64,000 nucleotides of DNA from Xanthomonas sp. NCPPB 1128 (GTDB taxonomy: Bacteria; Pseudomonadota; Gammaproteobacteria; Xanthomonadales; Xanthomonadaceae): NCBI RefSeq assembly GCF_001043115.1, contig NZ_LFME01000031.1, forward strand, positions 1 through 64,000, given 5' to 3'. The notes beneath the pieces were generated by a model. That model searched no databases and was not told the origin of the DNA. It saw nothing but the letters and a program-made list of their open reading frames with translations. How positions within the stretch are numbered: position 1 is the stretch's first letter; each line of letters opens with the position of its first letter. Positions 7,137 through 16,113 of the stretch are shown piece after piece. The position numbers and the translations under genes were made by a program.

Positions 7137-10124
7137 GTGCTCGCACGCGGCCGCGGGCGCGCGTGGCCGGTCGCGTGGCCGCTGCTGCTGGTCCTGCTGC
7201 TGGCGCTGGGCGTGGCCTGGCGCGCCATCGCCGCCGACGGCGCTGCAGACGGGGTGCCGCCGCTGCGCGACTACGCGATCGACTCCTGGACCTCGCGCAA
7301 CGGCCTGCCGCACAACTCCCTGCGCGATCTGGCGCAGACCCCGGACGGCCGCCTCTGGTTCGCCACCTGGGAAGGGCTGGTGCGCTACAACGGCCTGGAC
7401 TTCACCGTCATCGACCGCAGCACCCGCCCGGGCCTGCCGGACAACGGCGTCGGCTCGCTGTACGTGGACCGCGCCGGCGCGCTGTGGCTCAGCGATTCGC
7501 GCGGCAATCTCGGTCGCCACGATGCGGCGGGCCAGTGGCGTTTCTGGCGGCAGCCGCCGGGCTGGCCGCATGCGCTGATCCACGCCATGACCCAGGACCG
7601 CGACGGCCGCATGTGGCTGCTGTTCGAGGGCAATGGCCTGGGCTGCCTGTGGCCGGATGGCCGCTTCGACTACCAGCCGGCGCCGCGCGATCTGCCCTTG
7701 GCGGCGAGCTTTCCGCACCTGGCCGCCGACGACCAGGGACGGCTCTGGATCGGCAGCCTCGACGGCCTGCTGTACCGCGACCCGCAGGGCGTGCTGCGGC
7801 GCGCGCCGGCCGCCTTCGGCCTGCCACCGGGGCTGGCCTGGCCATACCGGGCACCGGATGGCTCGCTGTGGCTGGTCGCCGGGGAGAACCTGTATCGCTT
7901 GCAGGGCGAGCGCGCGGTACTGGTGCAGCACCTGCCGGGCTACGGCCATTTCACCTCGATGCTGCGCGACCGCGATGGCGCGATCTGGCTGGGCACCGAG
8001 AACCAGGGATTGTTGCGGATCAGTGCGCACGGCGTCGAACGCATGTTGCCGGGCGACGTGCTGCCCAACGGGCGCATCGTCAGCCTGCTGCAGGATGCCG
8101 AGGGCAGCATCTGGATCGGCGCCAATGGCGGCCTGTTCCGCTTGCGCGAGACGCTGTTCGCCGGCTATACCCGCCGCGACGGACTTAGCGGCGACTACGT
8201 GCGCGCGCTGCTGGAGACCCCGGATGGCGCGCTGTGGATCGGCAGCGCCGCCGGCCTGGACCGCATGGCGCCTGACGGGCACATCGCCCCGGTCGCGTTG
8301 CGCGACGCGCCATCGGTGCTGAGCCTGGCGCGCGGCCGCGACGGCGACCTGTGGATGGGTACCTACGCCGATGGCGTGTTCCGCCTGCGCGACGGCCGGG
8401 TCGTGCGCCATTACGGAACCGACGAGGGCTTGCCCAGCGGCCAGGTGCGTGCGCTCAGCGTCGATGCCGCCGGCACGGTATGGATCGGCACGCGCAGCGG
8501 GGTGATGCGCATCGACGGCGAGCGGCTGTCGGTGCCGGACGTGCCCGGCCTGCCGCACGGCCTGATCACCGCCCTGGCCAGCGTCGACGGTGCGCTGTGG
8601 ATCGGCTCGGTCGAAGGCGTGTCCGTGCTGCGCGACGGCAGGGTGCGGCAGTTGGCGCTGGAGCCACTGGGCGGCGCGCGCACCGTGTTCGGATTCCAGG
8701 CGCTGGGCCGCGACATGTGGATCTCCACCGACCGCGGCCTGCACCGCGATCGCGATGGCCGCCTGGCGCGGGTCGGGCTGGAGCAGGGCATGCCGGTGGA
8801 TGCGGTGTTCCAACTGGTCCGCGACCGCCTCGGCAATGTCTGGATCAGCAGCAACCGCGGCGTGCTGCGTACCACCGCGGCGGCGCTGGATGCGGTTGCC
8901 GACGGCCGCCAGGCGCGGTTGCAGGTGAGCCGCTACGACGAGATCGACGGCATGTCCAATGCCCAGGGCAACGGCAGCTCCGGGCCGTCGATGATCCTGC
9001 GTCACGACGGCACGGTGTGGCTGGTCACCGCCGGCGGTGTCAGCACCGTCGATCCGCGGCGCCTGGCGCGCTTCCGCGATCGCCTGCCGCCGCCGGCGGC
9101 GATCGAGAGCGTGCTGCTGGATGGCCAGCCCTTCCCCTGGCAGCGCAAGACGGAACTCCCTGGTGCCAAGCGCATCAGCGTGTCCTATGTCGGCCTGAGC
9201 TATCTGCTGCCCGAGCGCATCCGCTATCGCACCCGGCTCGATGGCCTGGACAGCGGTTGGATCGACCGCGGCAACCAGCGCAGCGTGGAATTCATCGGCC
9301 TGCCGCCGGGCGACTACACCCTGCACGTGGCCGCAGCGCATCCGGACGGCGCCTGGAGCACCCGCGAGGCCGTGTGGCATTTCAGCGTCGCGCCGTTGTG
9401 GTGGCAGCGGCACAGCGTGCACGCGGCGGCGGTGGCGGTGCTGGTGTTGGCGCTGGTGCTGCTGTACCGCTACCTGATCGCGCGCTACAAGCGGCGCGCC
9501 CTGCGCCTGGAACGGTTGGTGGAGCGGCGCACCAGTGCGTTGCGGCTGCAGACCGAACGCCTGCTGCAGGCCGATGCCGAGAAGAGCCAGTTGCTGGCGG
9601 AACTGCAGCGCCAGGCCACTGCCTTCGAGCGCCTGGCGCACGAAGACGCGCTGACCGCGTTGCCGAATCGGCGCCACTTCGACGAAGTGCTGGTGCACAG
9701 CGTGCAGCGCGCGCAGCGCAGCGGCGCGCCGCTCTGCCTGCTGGTGATGGACATCGACCGCTTCAAGCAGATCAACGACGGCTATTCGCATGCTACCGGC
9801 GATGCGGTGCTGCGCGAGGTCGGGCAACTGCTGCTGAGTGCCTGCCGCGCCGCCGACCTGCCGGCGCGGCTGGGCGGCGAAGAGTTCGCGGTGTTGCTCG
9901 GCGACACGCCGCTGGCCGATGCCGAGCGCTTCGCCACGCGCCTGCGCGACCTGTTCCACGCGCGCCTGCAGTGGGCGCCCGAGGCGCCGGCGTTGCGCGT
10001 CACCTTCAGCGGCGGCCTGGTCGCGCTGCGCGCGGACGAGACGCCGAGCCAGTGGCTGGAGCGCGCCGACGGCGCCCTTTACCGGGCCAAGGGCATGGGG
10101 CGCGATCGGGTGTGCGCGGGCTGA
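7137..10124 (+). CDS. two-component-regulator-propeller diguanylate cyclase (GGDEF) sensor
   Basis: A 995-residue membrane sensor that should make cyclic di-GMP. It has an N-terminal signal/TM segment (about 10-32), then a long periplasmic region of repeated 'G.LW.GT..GL' beta-propeller blades (about 50-650, Reg_prop repeats), a Y_Y_Y domain (about 680-745), a TM helix (about 761-780), a short coiled coil and a C-terminal GGDEF domain (about 833-990). The active-site motif is GGEEF at 913-917 with an inhibitory I-site RAAD at 904-907, so the cyclase should be active and product-inhibited. The GTG at 7137 is chosen because AGGGGGAGGGG lies immediately upstream; a GTG at 7107 is an alternative. 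It is transcribed alone. The signal sensed is unknown. Confidence 0.88.
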   Translation: MLARGRGRAWPVAWPLLLVLLLALGVAWRAIAADGAADGVPPLRDYAIDSWTSRNGLPHNSLRDLAQTPDGRLWFATWEGLVRYNGLDFTVIDRSTRPGLPDNGVGSLYVDRAGALWLSDSRGNLGRHDAAGQWRFWRQPPGWPHALIHAMTQDRDGRMWLLFEGNGLGCLWPDGRFDYQPAPRDLPLAASFPHLAADDQGRLWIGSLDGLLYRDPQGVLRRAPAAFGLPPGLAWPYRAPDGSLWLVAGENLYRLQGERAVLVQHLPGYGHFTSMLRDRDGAIWLGTENQGLLRISAHGVERMLPGDVLPNGRIVSLLQDAEGSIWIGANGGLFRLRETLFAGYTRRDGLSGDYVRALLETPDGALWIGSAAGLDRMAPDGHIAPVALRDAPSVLSLARGRDGDLWMGTYADGVFRLRDGRVVRHYGTDEGLPSGQVRALSVDAAGTVWIGTRSGVMRIDGERLSVPDVPGLPHGLITALASVDGALWIGSVEGVSVLRDGRVRQLALEPLGGARTVFGFQALGRDMWISTDRGLHRDRDGRLARVGLEQGMPVDAVFQLVRDRLGNVWISSNRGVLRTTAAALDAVADGRQARLQVSRYDEIDGMSNAQGNGSSGPSMILRHDGTVWLVTAGGVSTVDPRRLARFRDRLPPPAAIESVLLDGQPFPWQRKTELPGAKRISVSYVGLSYLLPERIRYRTRLDGLDSGWIDRGNQRSVEFIGLPPGDYTLHVAAAHPDGAWSTREAVWHFSVAPLWWQRHSVHAAAVAVLVLALVLLYRYLIARYKRRALRLERLVERRTSALRLQTERLLQADAEKSQLLAELQRQATAFERLAHEDALTALPNRRHFDEVLVHSVQRAQRSGAPLCLLVMDIDRFKQINDGYSHATGDAVLREVGQLLLSACRAADLPARLGGEEFAVLLGDTPLADAERFATRLRDLFHARLQWAPEAPALRVTFSGGLVALRADETPSQWLERADGALYRAKGMGRDRVCAG

Positions 10125-10191
10125 GGGCATGCGTCCGGATGCGGATCGGTGCTGTCGTTGCCTTGTAGCGTGAATCGCAGACGCGCGCGTT

Positions 10192-10650
10192 TCAGCGTGT
10201 GGCGTGACGGTCCAGCATCTCCAGCGCCATCTGCGCTGCCTCGCGGGTGTCTGGATGTTCCGACCGCAACGACAGGCCCAGCCCCTCGCGCAAGGCCGGA
10301 TCCGCAAAGGCGGCGGCCAACTGCGTGACCCAGTGGCGGCTACCGTCAGGTAGCGCGGGATCGTCCAGCGCCTCCCGGATCGCGGCACTGGCGTCGCCGC
10401 AGTCGCAGGCATGGAACATGTCCTCGACCAGCGGATAGATGCGCCAGCCGTCGCCGTTGCCGAAGGAGCGCAGGAACAGGGGTAGTACGTCGCGATCGGG
10501 ATCGGCGAGGAACAGGCGTCTCGCCGCGTCGTAGGCATCGACCAGGTCCTGGGTGAGCTGGTCGTCGTCGGGCAGCGGTTGCTGCGCGCGCAGGAAGGTC
10601 AGGGCATCGGTCGTGTTCACTGGGAGGCGTTCGGCGTCACGGCTCGCCAT
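10192..10650 (-). CDS. hypothetical protein, possible HEAT-like helical repeat
   Basis: A 152-residue acidic, alpha-helical protein ('DLVDAYDAARRLFLADPDRD', then 'EDMFHACDCGDASAAIREAL'). The pattern of paired helices suggests a HEAT-like repeat, but no named family was recognised. The start at 10650 overlaps the end of the upstream gene by 14 bases. A GTG at 10617 ('VNTTDALTFL') would remove the overlap and may be the true start; neither has a clear Shine-Dalgarno site. It is likely cotranscribed with the membrane protein gene upstream (10637-11161). Confidence 0.6.
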   Translation of the reverse strand: MASRDAERLPVNTTDALTFLRAQQPLPDDDQLTQDLVDAYDAARRLFLADPDRDVLPLFLRSFGNGDGWRIYPLVEDMFHACDCGDASAAIREALDDPALPDGSRHWVTQLAAAFADPALREGLGLSLRSEHPDTREAAQMALEMLDRHATR

Positions 10651-11161
10651 GAGGCGCGTTGTGCTGCGGTGGTGCAGGGCCCGCTTCAGTCGCTGCAGCG
10701 TCAGTGGCGGCGCCAGGACGGTTGCGCAGTTGCTGCGTCAGGAACAGCACGATCGCCAGCGCGAACAGGTTCACGCCAAAGAAGAGCGTTGCGCCCGACT
10801 GGAACAGGGTGAACGTGAAGCGGCTGCCGAGCAGAAAGTTCGCGCTGGCCTTGAACGGGGCGAACTGCACGACGGCGGTGAGGTGGAAGCCGCAGTTGAA
10901 CGCGTAGCTGGCGAGCGGGCTGCCGAAGGCCGGCACCTGCGCCAGCCAGAACGCCCGGTTGACGCGGAGCGCGTCGGGCCGGCCTTCCAGCAACTGGATG
11001 CCGCAATAGATACCCCAGCTGTAGAGCGCGGCAAATGCGGCGCAGATGATCCAGTCGGTCGGCTGCCGCAGATTCGGCACCTGGCTGATGATGGCAATAA
11101 CGCCGATGCCGGCGCCGCCGATGTCGAGAATGCCGATGCTGCGGCGCTTCCATGCTTGCAT
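10637..11161 (-). CDS. hypothetical four-helix inner-membrane protein
   Basis: A 174-residue protein with about four hydrophobic segments: 'GILDIGGAGIGVIAIISQV', 'WIICAAFAALYSWGIYCGI', a middle 'AFWLAQVPAFGSPLAS' stretch, and 'GATLFFGVNLFALAIVLFLT'. It ends in a Pro/Ala-rich cytoplasmic tail. The ATG at 11161 is chosen over an upstream one because translation then opens directly with MQAWKRRS before the first membrane segment. It overlaps the next gene by 14 bases, suggesting an operon. No family recognised. Confidence 0.6.
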   Translation of the reverse strand: MQAWKRRSIGILDIGGAGIGVIAIISQVPNLRQPTDWIICAAFAALYSWGIYCGIQLLEGRPDALRVNRAFWLAQVPAFGSPLASYAFNCGFHLTAVVQFAPFKASANFLLGSRFTFTLFQSGATLFFGVNLFALAIVLFLTQQLRNRPGAATDAAATEAGPAPPQHNAPHGEP

Positions 11162-11290
11162 GACGCGGTCGTCCTGATGCGGGCGCCTTGGCCGGCGCGG
11201 CGGCGAGCGTAGCACGCATGCCGACGTGTCTCGGGATGGCGACCATGCTTGTGCGAATGCACGGCTCGGAGCCGCGGCCGATGACCAGGA

Positions 11291-11623
11291 TCAGCATGCA
11301 GGCAGGTGGCGCGATACCTTCGCGGTCAACAGCTGTACCAGCGCCGGATCCATGTAGGCGAAGTCATCGGGGATGTCGAGGCAGACGATGCGAGCGCGGC
11401 CGAGGTGGCGCTTGAAGCGGCGCGACAGCTTGGCGCGATGCATCGGTTCCATGACGAAGATGAGGTCCGCCCACTCCAGCAACTCCGGCGTGACCGGGGT
11501 ATCCGCATCGTGGTCGACGCCGGCCGAGGCGGTCTCCACGCCGGGCCAGGTGGCGAACACCTGTTCCGCGGTGGGGCTGCGCAGCCGATTGCGGCTGCAT
11601 ACGAACAGCACGTTGCGGGTCAT
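11291..11623 (-). CDS. low-molecular-weight protein-tyrosine-phosphatase-like protein
   Basis: A 110-residue protein beginning MTRNVLFVCSRNRLRSPTAE. The P-loop CSRNRLR(S) matches the CX5R(S/T) signature of LMW tyrosine phosphatases at residues 9-16, and a 'DDFAYMDPALV' segment near the C-terminus could supply the general acid. At about 110 residues it belongs to the short bacterial subfamily rather than the 150-residue Wzb/Wzc-type phosphatases. No tyrosine kinase or exopolysaccharide gene is adjacent, so its substrate is unknown. The ATG at 11623 places the P-loop at the usual distance from the start. Confidence 0.8.
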   Translation of the reverse strand: MTRNVLFVCSRNRLRSPTAEQVFATWPGVETASAGVDHDADTPVTPELLEWADLIFVMEPMHRAKLSRRFKRHLGRARIVCLDIPDDFAYMDPALVQLLTAKVSRHLPAC

Positions 11624-11731
11624 GCGGCGCGCTGCCGGCGTGCGTGCGGCGCTATCACCCGCCGTTCGGTCGCAGTGCCGCCGGGCCGACACGACGGCGT
11701 CGCGCGCATGCCGTGCAAGACGCGCCGCGGT

Positions 11732-12385
11732 TCATGGTGCCGCGGCGATCGGCGGGGCCGGCCAGGCGTTGGCGATCTTGCAGAACAGGCGCGCGGTCTG
11801 CTCGGTATCGTAGACCGCGCTGTGCGCGTCGGCGGCGTTCCAGTCGAAGCCGGCGGCCTGCACCGCCCGCGCCAGCACGGTCTGGCCGTAGGCGATGCCG
11901 GCCAGGGTGACGGTGTCGAACACGCTGAAGGGATGGAACGGATTGCGCTTGTGGCCGCAGCGGGCGACCGTGGCATTGAGGAAGTTGAGGTCGAAATGGG
12001 CGTTGTGGCCGACCAGGATGGCGCGCTGGCACCCGTACTTCTTCACCGCCGCGCGCACCGGCGCGAACACGTGGTCCAGCGCCTCGCGTTCGGGCTTGGC
12101 GAAGCGGAACGGATGGTCCAGGACGATGCCGGTGACCTCCAGCGACTTCGGATCGATCAGGGTGCCCGGCGCCGGCACCACATGCGCGCTGGCGGTGACG
12201 CCGGGATACAGCTGGCCGAAATCGTCCATCTCGATCGGCACCACCGCGATCTCCAGCAGCGCATGCTTGTTCCAGTCGAACCCGCCGGTTTCCACGTCCA
12301 CCACCACCGGCAGATAGCCGCGGAAACGCCGCGACATCGGAGTGATGACCAGGGGTTGCGAGGGGCTGTCGACCGAATCGTTCAT
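11732..12385 (-). CDS. rnt: ribonuclease T
   Basis: A 217-residue DEDDh 3'-5' exonuclease involved in the final trimming of tRNA and other stable RNA 3' ends. Exo I '[10 protein letters not shown]' (about 27-36), Exo II '[11 protein letters not shown]' and Exo III 'HSAVYDTE' carry the four acidic metal ligands and the catalytic His. Length matches the family. The start at 12385 leaves a short 15-20 residue leader before the exonuclease fold, as in other RNase T proteins. It is followed on the same strand by the phosphatase gene after about 108 bases. Confidence 0.95.
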   Translation of the reverse strand: MNDSVDSPSQPLVITPMSRRFRGYLPVVVDVETGGFDWNKHALLEIAVVPIEMDDFGQLYPGVTASAHVVPAPGTLIDPKSLEVTGIVLDHPFRFAKPEREALDHVFAPVRAAVKKYGCQRAILVGHNAHFDLNFLNATVARCGHKRNPFHPFSVFDTVTLAGIAYGQTVLARAVQAAGFDWNAADAHSAVYDTEQTARLFCKIANAWPAPPIAAAP

Positions 12386-12426
12386 CCGCCAAGGTTAGCA
12401 GAGCGCGGCCGCCGGCCGCCGCGGCG

Positions 12427-13173
12427 TCACTCCGACAAGCGCGTGCCGAGCACGCTGCCCTGCGCGCGCAGCCGTTCCAGCAGGGCCGCGCCCTCGTGCA
12501 GCAGAGCGGCCGGCGCAAGGCCGTGCGCGGCAGCCAGGTCCAGCAGCAGCGCCCGCCCGCTGCGCGTGCCGGCGTGCAGCGCCGCCAGCACGTCATGGGC
12601 CAGCGGCGCCAGTTCGGCGAAGCGGACCTGGCCGTCGGTCTCGCGTCGCGCCAGCAGGCAGGTCGGTTGTGCCGGCGCCGTGTCCGGCTGCCAGGCCGGG
12701 CCGATGCGCTGCACCGGCCAGCGGTAGCGCAGCAGGCGCAGCCAGGGCGACAGCAGCGGGATGCCGTCGAGCAGGTCACCGTGCGGATCGTGCGGCGGCA
12801 GCGCGGCATCGTCGATCTGCACCTGCAGTTCCACGGTTTCGTAGTGCGCCAGCTCGGCCAGCCAGGGGCGCTGCGGATCGGGTGCGCGCTGCGCCAGGAA
12901 CGCCACCAGTTCCTCACCCAGGCGCGGGAACAGCGGCGTGCGGGCGCGGTGGTCGGCGCAGAACGCGCGCAGCAGCGCCGTCCAGTCGGCGTCGCCGAGG
13001 GTGGCGCGCAGCACCGGGAACTGGCCGCCGAGCAACTGCGCCAGGTTGTCGAAGAACAGGGCGCGGTACACGGCCAGGCGCTGCGGCGGGATATCCGCCG
13101 GCGGCGGGTACCGCTGCGGATCGCGCAGGTGCCGGGTCAGCGCGAACTGTTGCGCGCGCAGGGTGTCGCTCAT
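12427..13173 (-). CDS. hvfC: HvfC-like DUF2063 partner protein of the MNIO RiPP enzyme
   Basis: A 248-residue soluble protein beginning [20 protein letters not shown]. The N-terminal DUF2063 domain (about 5-100, '[20 protein letters not shown]') is the conserved partner of DUF692 enzymes. In related systems such partners bind the precursor peptide and deliver it to the oxidase. The ATG overlaps the stop of hvfB (ATGA, 13170-13173), giving tight translational coupling. It is the last gene of the hvfABC unit; rnt begins about 40 bases beyond its stop on the same strand. Confidence 0.88.
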   Translation of the reverse strand: MSDTLRAQQFALTRHLRDPQRYPPPADIPPQRLAVYRALFFDNLAQLLGGQFPVLRATLGDADWTALLRAFCADHRARTPLFPRLGEELVAFLAQRAPDPQRPWLAELAHYETVELQVQIDDAALPPHDPHGDLLDGIPLLSPWLRLLRYRWPVQRIGPAWQPDTAPAQPTCLLARRETDGQVRFAELAPLAHDVLAALHAGTRSGRALLLDLAAAHGLAPAALLHEGAALLERLRAQGSVLGTRLSE

Positions 13174-14015
13174 GCGTCGAGCGATTGCGCCTGCACGGCG
13201 CGGATGCGCTGCACTTCGTCGAGCAGTTCGTGCAGCGGCGGGAACTGACCGTCGCGCTCCAGCACGGTGGGACGCACGCCGTGCAGGCGATAGGCGGCGG
13301 CGAGCAGGTCCCACACCGGGTCGACCACCGGCGCGGCATGGGTGTCGATCTTCAGCCCGCTGGCGGCGTCGTCGCGATGGCCGGCGACGTGGTACGAGGC
13401 GATGCGCGCGCTGGGCATGGCGGCGAGGAAGGCCAGGGCATCGTCGCCGTGGTTGCAGGCGTTGACGTGCACGTTGTTGACGTCCAGCAGCAGGTCGCAG
13501 TCGGCCTCGTCCAGCACCGCGGCCACGAAGGCGGCTTCGCTCATCGCCCGGCCGGGGGCAGCGTAGTAGGAGACGTTCTCCACCGCGATGCGCCGGCCCA
13601 GCGCGTCCTGCACCTGGGCGATGCGCGCGCCGACGTGGCGCACGGCCTCGTCGGTGAACGGCAGCGGCAGCAGTTCGTAGAGTTGGCCGTCGTCGGCGCT
13701 GTAGCTGAGGTGCTCGCTGTACAGTGCGACCCGGTGCCGGTCGAGGAACTGGCGGGTCTGCTGCAGCAGGGTGGTGTCCAGTGCGGCCACACCGCCGAGC
13801 GACAACGACAGGCCGTGGCAGCTGAGCGGATGCCGCGCGCTCAGCGTCTGCAACAGTTCCCCGGGCCGGCCGCCGACGCCGATCCAGTTGTCCGGTGCGC
13901 ATTCGAGGAAATCAAACGCATCGGTTGCTGCTTGCAGCAGGTCCGGCAGCAAACCGCGACGCAGCCCGAGGCCGGCGCTGGCCGCAGCAAGGGGGCTCGA
14001 TTCAGAGGCTGCCAC
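13170..14015 (-). CDS. hvfB: HvfB-like MNIO enzyme (DUF692, multinuclear non-heme iron oxidase)
   Basis: A 281-residue TIM-barrel enzyme of the DUF692/MNIO family, which oxidatively modifies cysteine residues of RiPP precursors. Visible motifs are '[10 protein letters not shown]', '[10 protein letters not shown]', 'YSEHLSYS', 'VENVSYY', '[11 protein letters not shown]' and 'HVAGH', which include the conserved His/Asp/Glu/Asn metal-ligand region. No ATG fits; the GTG at 14015 is used because GGCGAGGGC lies just upstream, inside the end of hvfA, and it opens directly on the family N-terminus ('[13 protein letters not shown]'). It overlaps hvfA by 14 bases and hvfC by 4, so the three are translationally coupled. 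Confidence 0.9.
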   Translation of the reverse strand: MAASESSPLAAASAGLGLRRGLLPDLLQAATDAFDFLECAPDNWIGVGGRPGELLQTLSARHPLSCHGLSLSLGGVAALDTTLLQQTRQFLDRHRVALYSEHLSYSADDGQLYELLPLPFTDEAVRHVGARIAQVQDALGRRIAVENVSYYAAPGRAMSEAAFVAAVLDEADCDLLLDVNNVHVNACNHGDDALAFLAAMPSARIASYHVAGHRDDAASGLKIDTHAAPVVDPVWDLLAAAYRLHGVRPTVLERDGQFPPLHELLDEVQRIRAVQAQSLDA

Positions 14016-14403
14016 CGCATTTGCCCTCGCCGCACTTGCCTTCGGCCATGGCCTTGTCGTCGTGCTTGGCCTGGGGCGTGGCGGCGCGACCGGCTGCCTC
14101 GGGCTTGGCCGGCGTCGCCGCCGGTGCGTGCGCGCCGCAACCGCCGTCGCCGGCCTTGGCGCCGCAGCCGCCTTCGCTGGCCTTGGCCGGATCGGCGGCC
14201 TGCCTGGCCTGCGCCGGCGGCGCGGGCGTCGGCGTTGCCGGCGCGGTCGCCTCGGTGCTTTGCGGCGGGGTGACGGCCGCCTGCGCGCCCAGCGCATAGC
14301 CCTGGGCGAGATCGGTCATGGCCAGCGCGGAGGCGGACAGGCCGATCCCGCCGAGCAGGACCGCACCGGCGAGGGCAGGGGACGGACGGGGCGATCTGGA
14401 CAT
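14002..14403 (-). CDS. hvfA: HvfA-like secreted Cys-motif RiPP precursor (bufferin type)
   Basis: A 133-residue precursor with a long signal peptide (about 1-28, '[19 protein letters not shown]'), an Ala/Pro-rich low-complexity spacer and four (E/D)GxCG motifs: EGGCG and DGGCG in the middle, and [10 protein letters not shown] at the C-terminus. These are its only cysteines. Related precursors from Haemophilus and Caulobacter are reported to have such cysteines modified by the MNIO enzyme to copper-binding heterocycles and to be exported by Sec. Here the same is inferred from motifs and gene order. A CAGGAG site precedes the ATG. No DoxX-like fourth gene (hvfD) is adjacent. Confidence 0.88.
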   Translation of the reverse strand: MSRSPRPSPALAGAVLLGGIGLSASALAMTDLAQGYALGAQAAVTPPQSTEATAPATPTPAPPAQARQAADPAKASEGGCGAKAGDGGCGAHAPAATPAKPEAAGRAATPQAKHDDKAMAEGKCGEGKCGGSL

Positions 14404-14454
14404 GCACGAACTCCTGGCGATGGGATGGCAGCGGCCGTGGCCGGCGGTGGGCCA

Positions 14455-14484
14455 AGCCTACCCGCTGGGGCTCGCCTGCGGCAA
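14455..14484 (-). promoter_or_regulatory. weak candidate promoter of hvfABC
   Basis: Minus-strand TTGCCG (14479-14484) and TAGGCT (14455-14460) with an 18-bp spacer, about 50 bases upstream of hvfA. Both boxes deviate from consensus. Copper-responsive ECF sigma control, known for some bufferin genes, would not be visible from these boxes. Confidence 0.3.
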
Positions 14485-14555
14485 AGCGCCCTGCATGCGC
14501 GCTCGCTGCGCCGCGGCACGCCATCCCTGCGGCGTCCCCACGACGCAGGCGCGCC

Positions 14556-16025
14556 TCAACGTGCTGCAGTCGCTGCGGGCGGCACGGGTGGCGCGGGTTG
14601 CCAGCCTCCTCCCAGTGCCCTGAACGCCGCCACGGCGGCATGCGCGGCGTCGGCCTGGGCCTGGGCTCTCGCGTCCGATGCCTGCAGCAGCGTCGCGTCG
14701 GCCTGCAACACGTCGATCAGGCTCGCCGTTCCGTGCTGATACGCCGCGAACGAGGATTGCCTGGCACGGGAGAGCGCGGCTTCGCCTTGGGTCAACCTCG
14801 CGCTCTGTTCGCCACGGTTGAGCACGGCCGACAACGCGTTCTCGACGTCCTCGGTCGCGCGCAAAACGGCTTGGCGGTAGGCCGCCAGCGCTTCTGCGTC
14901 CTGCCCCTTCGCCAGTGCGATCTGCGCATTGATGCGGCCGAAGTCGAACAGCCGCCAGCGCAGCCCCAGCACGGCCGACGCCTGCTTCGCGCCGCTGCCG
15001 AACAGCGTGCCGCCGGGGATCGCCGTGGCGCTTCCCAGCAGGCCGCTGAGCGAGAACGTGGGGTAATAGGCGGCGATCGCTGCGCCGATGCGGGCGTTGG
15101 CGGCCGCCAGCCGGCGTTCGGCCACGATCAGGTCCGGGCGCCGCTGCAGCAGGTCGGTAGGCGATCCCATGTCGGCGATCCGTGGCGTCGAGGGAATCGG
15201 TGCCACCGCCTCCAGCTCGCCGCGATGCGTCCCCGGTGCGACACCCAGCATCACGTCCAAGGCGTTCATCGTCGCATCCAGGCCCGTCTGCAGCGCGGGA
15301 ACGCTCGCTTGCACGGTCGCCAGCGCGCCTTCTGCCTGCCGGACCTGGTAATCGGCGGCCAGTCCCTTGTCGTACAGCCGTTGCACTTTCGCCAGCAGAT
15401 CCCGCTGGGTCTGCGCCTGTCGCTCGGCGATCGCCAGGCGGGCCTGCATGCCACGGATGGCGATGTAGAGGTCCGCCGTCTGCGCGGCCACCGCCAGCCG
15501 CGTTGCCGCGGCGCCGGCCTGCGAGGCCTGGTAATCGGCCTGCGCTGCTTCCCGGCCGCGTCGCAGGCCGCCGAACAGATCGATTTCCCAGCTTGCGCCG
15601 AGGTCGGCCTCCTCGGCATTGCCCCAACGATCATGGCCGGGCGTCGCCGCGAGTACTTGACCGAGTGGCGTCTCGATCGATTGATAGGCGCGCGCAGCCG
15701 AACCGCTGATCTGCGCGGACGGCAGCAGCGCCGCCGTGGCGGCGCCGACGGCGGCGCGCGCCTGTGCAACACGGGCGGTCGCCTGGGCGATGTCCAGGTT
15801 CTGTTCCAGGGCCGTTGCGACGAAGTGCGTCAGCAGCGGGTCGTCGAACCCCTGCCACCACGTCGCCAGGTCGGCGGCAGGCGCGCCATCGCCTCGATCC
15901 GTCGCCGTCCTTCCCAGGTAGTGGGTGGGCACGGGAACATCGGGGCGGCGATAGTCCGGGCCTGCGACGCACCCCGCCAGCAGGCCGGCACAGAGCGACA
16001 GAACGAGGGAGCGACGGGGCGGCAT
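14556..16025 (-). CDS. RND efflux outer-membrane lipoprotein (NodT/OprM family)
   Basis: A 489-residue TolC-superfamily outer-membrane factor. The signal sequence ends in the lipobox LLAGC (about 16-20), so the mature protein is a lipoprotein. Two OEP repeats follow ('TFSLSGLLGSA', 'GLRWRLFDFGRINAQIALA', 'GEAALSRARQSSFAAYQHGT'). It completes the tripartite pump encoded on the opposite strand (adaptor 16810, permease 17913). The ATG at 16025 is chosen because it opens on a classic signal peptide; further upstream in the frame lies the palindromic operator, not coding sequence. Probably repressed by the adjacent TetR protein. Confidence 0.92.
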   Translation of the reverse strand: MPPRRSLVLSLCAGLLAGCVAGPDYRRPDVPVPTHYLGRTATDRGDGAPAADLATWWQGFDDPLLTHFVATALEQNLDIAQATARVAQARAAVGAATAALLPSAQISGSAARAYQSIETPLGQVLAATPGHDRWGNAEEADLGASWEIDLFGGLRRGREAAQADYQASQAGAAATRLAVAAQTADLYIAIRGMQARLAIAERQAQTQRDLLAKVQRLYDKGLAADYQVRQAEGALATVQASVPALQTGLDATMNALDVMLGVAPGTHRGELEAVAPIPSTPRIADMGSPTDLLQRRPDLIVAERRLAAANARIGAAIAAYYPTFSLSGLLGSATAIPGGTLFGSGAKQASAVLGLRWRLFDFGRINAQIALAKGQDAEALAAYRQAVLRATEDVENALSAVLNRGEQSARLTQGEAALSRARQSSFAAYQHGTASLIDVLQADATLLQASDARAQAQADAAHAAVAAFRALGGGWQPAPPVPPAATAAR

Positions 16026-16051
16026 GCTGAAGCCTTTGGGGTAATGCGGTT

Positions 16052-16075
16052 GTGACCATATTATTATTTGGTCAC
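16052..16075. promoter_or_regulatory. palindromic operator in the outer-membrane-factor/tetR intergenic region
   Basis: A 24-bp inverted repeat GTGACCA...TGGTCAC with a 10-bp A/T-only centre. It sits 26 bases upstream of the efflux outer-membrane gene and 38 upstream of tetR, where it could control both divergent promoters. The GTGAC(C/T)A half-site recurs in the palindrome in front of the pump genes. Confidence 0.7.
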
Positions 16076-16113
16076 TCGTTGTCAAGCCGCAGCGCTCCAC
16101 GTAAGCTGCCGAA

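Noticed and set aside
14016-14297. N-terminal extension of the HvfB frame into hvfA
   Set aside because: It would overlap almost all of hvfA; the GTG at 14015 gives the family N-terminus and a good upstream purine site.
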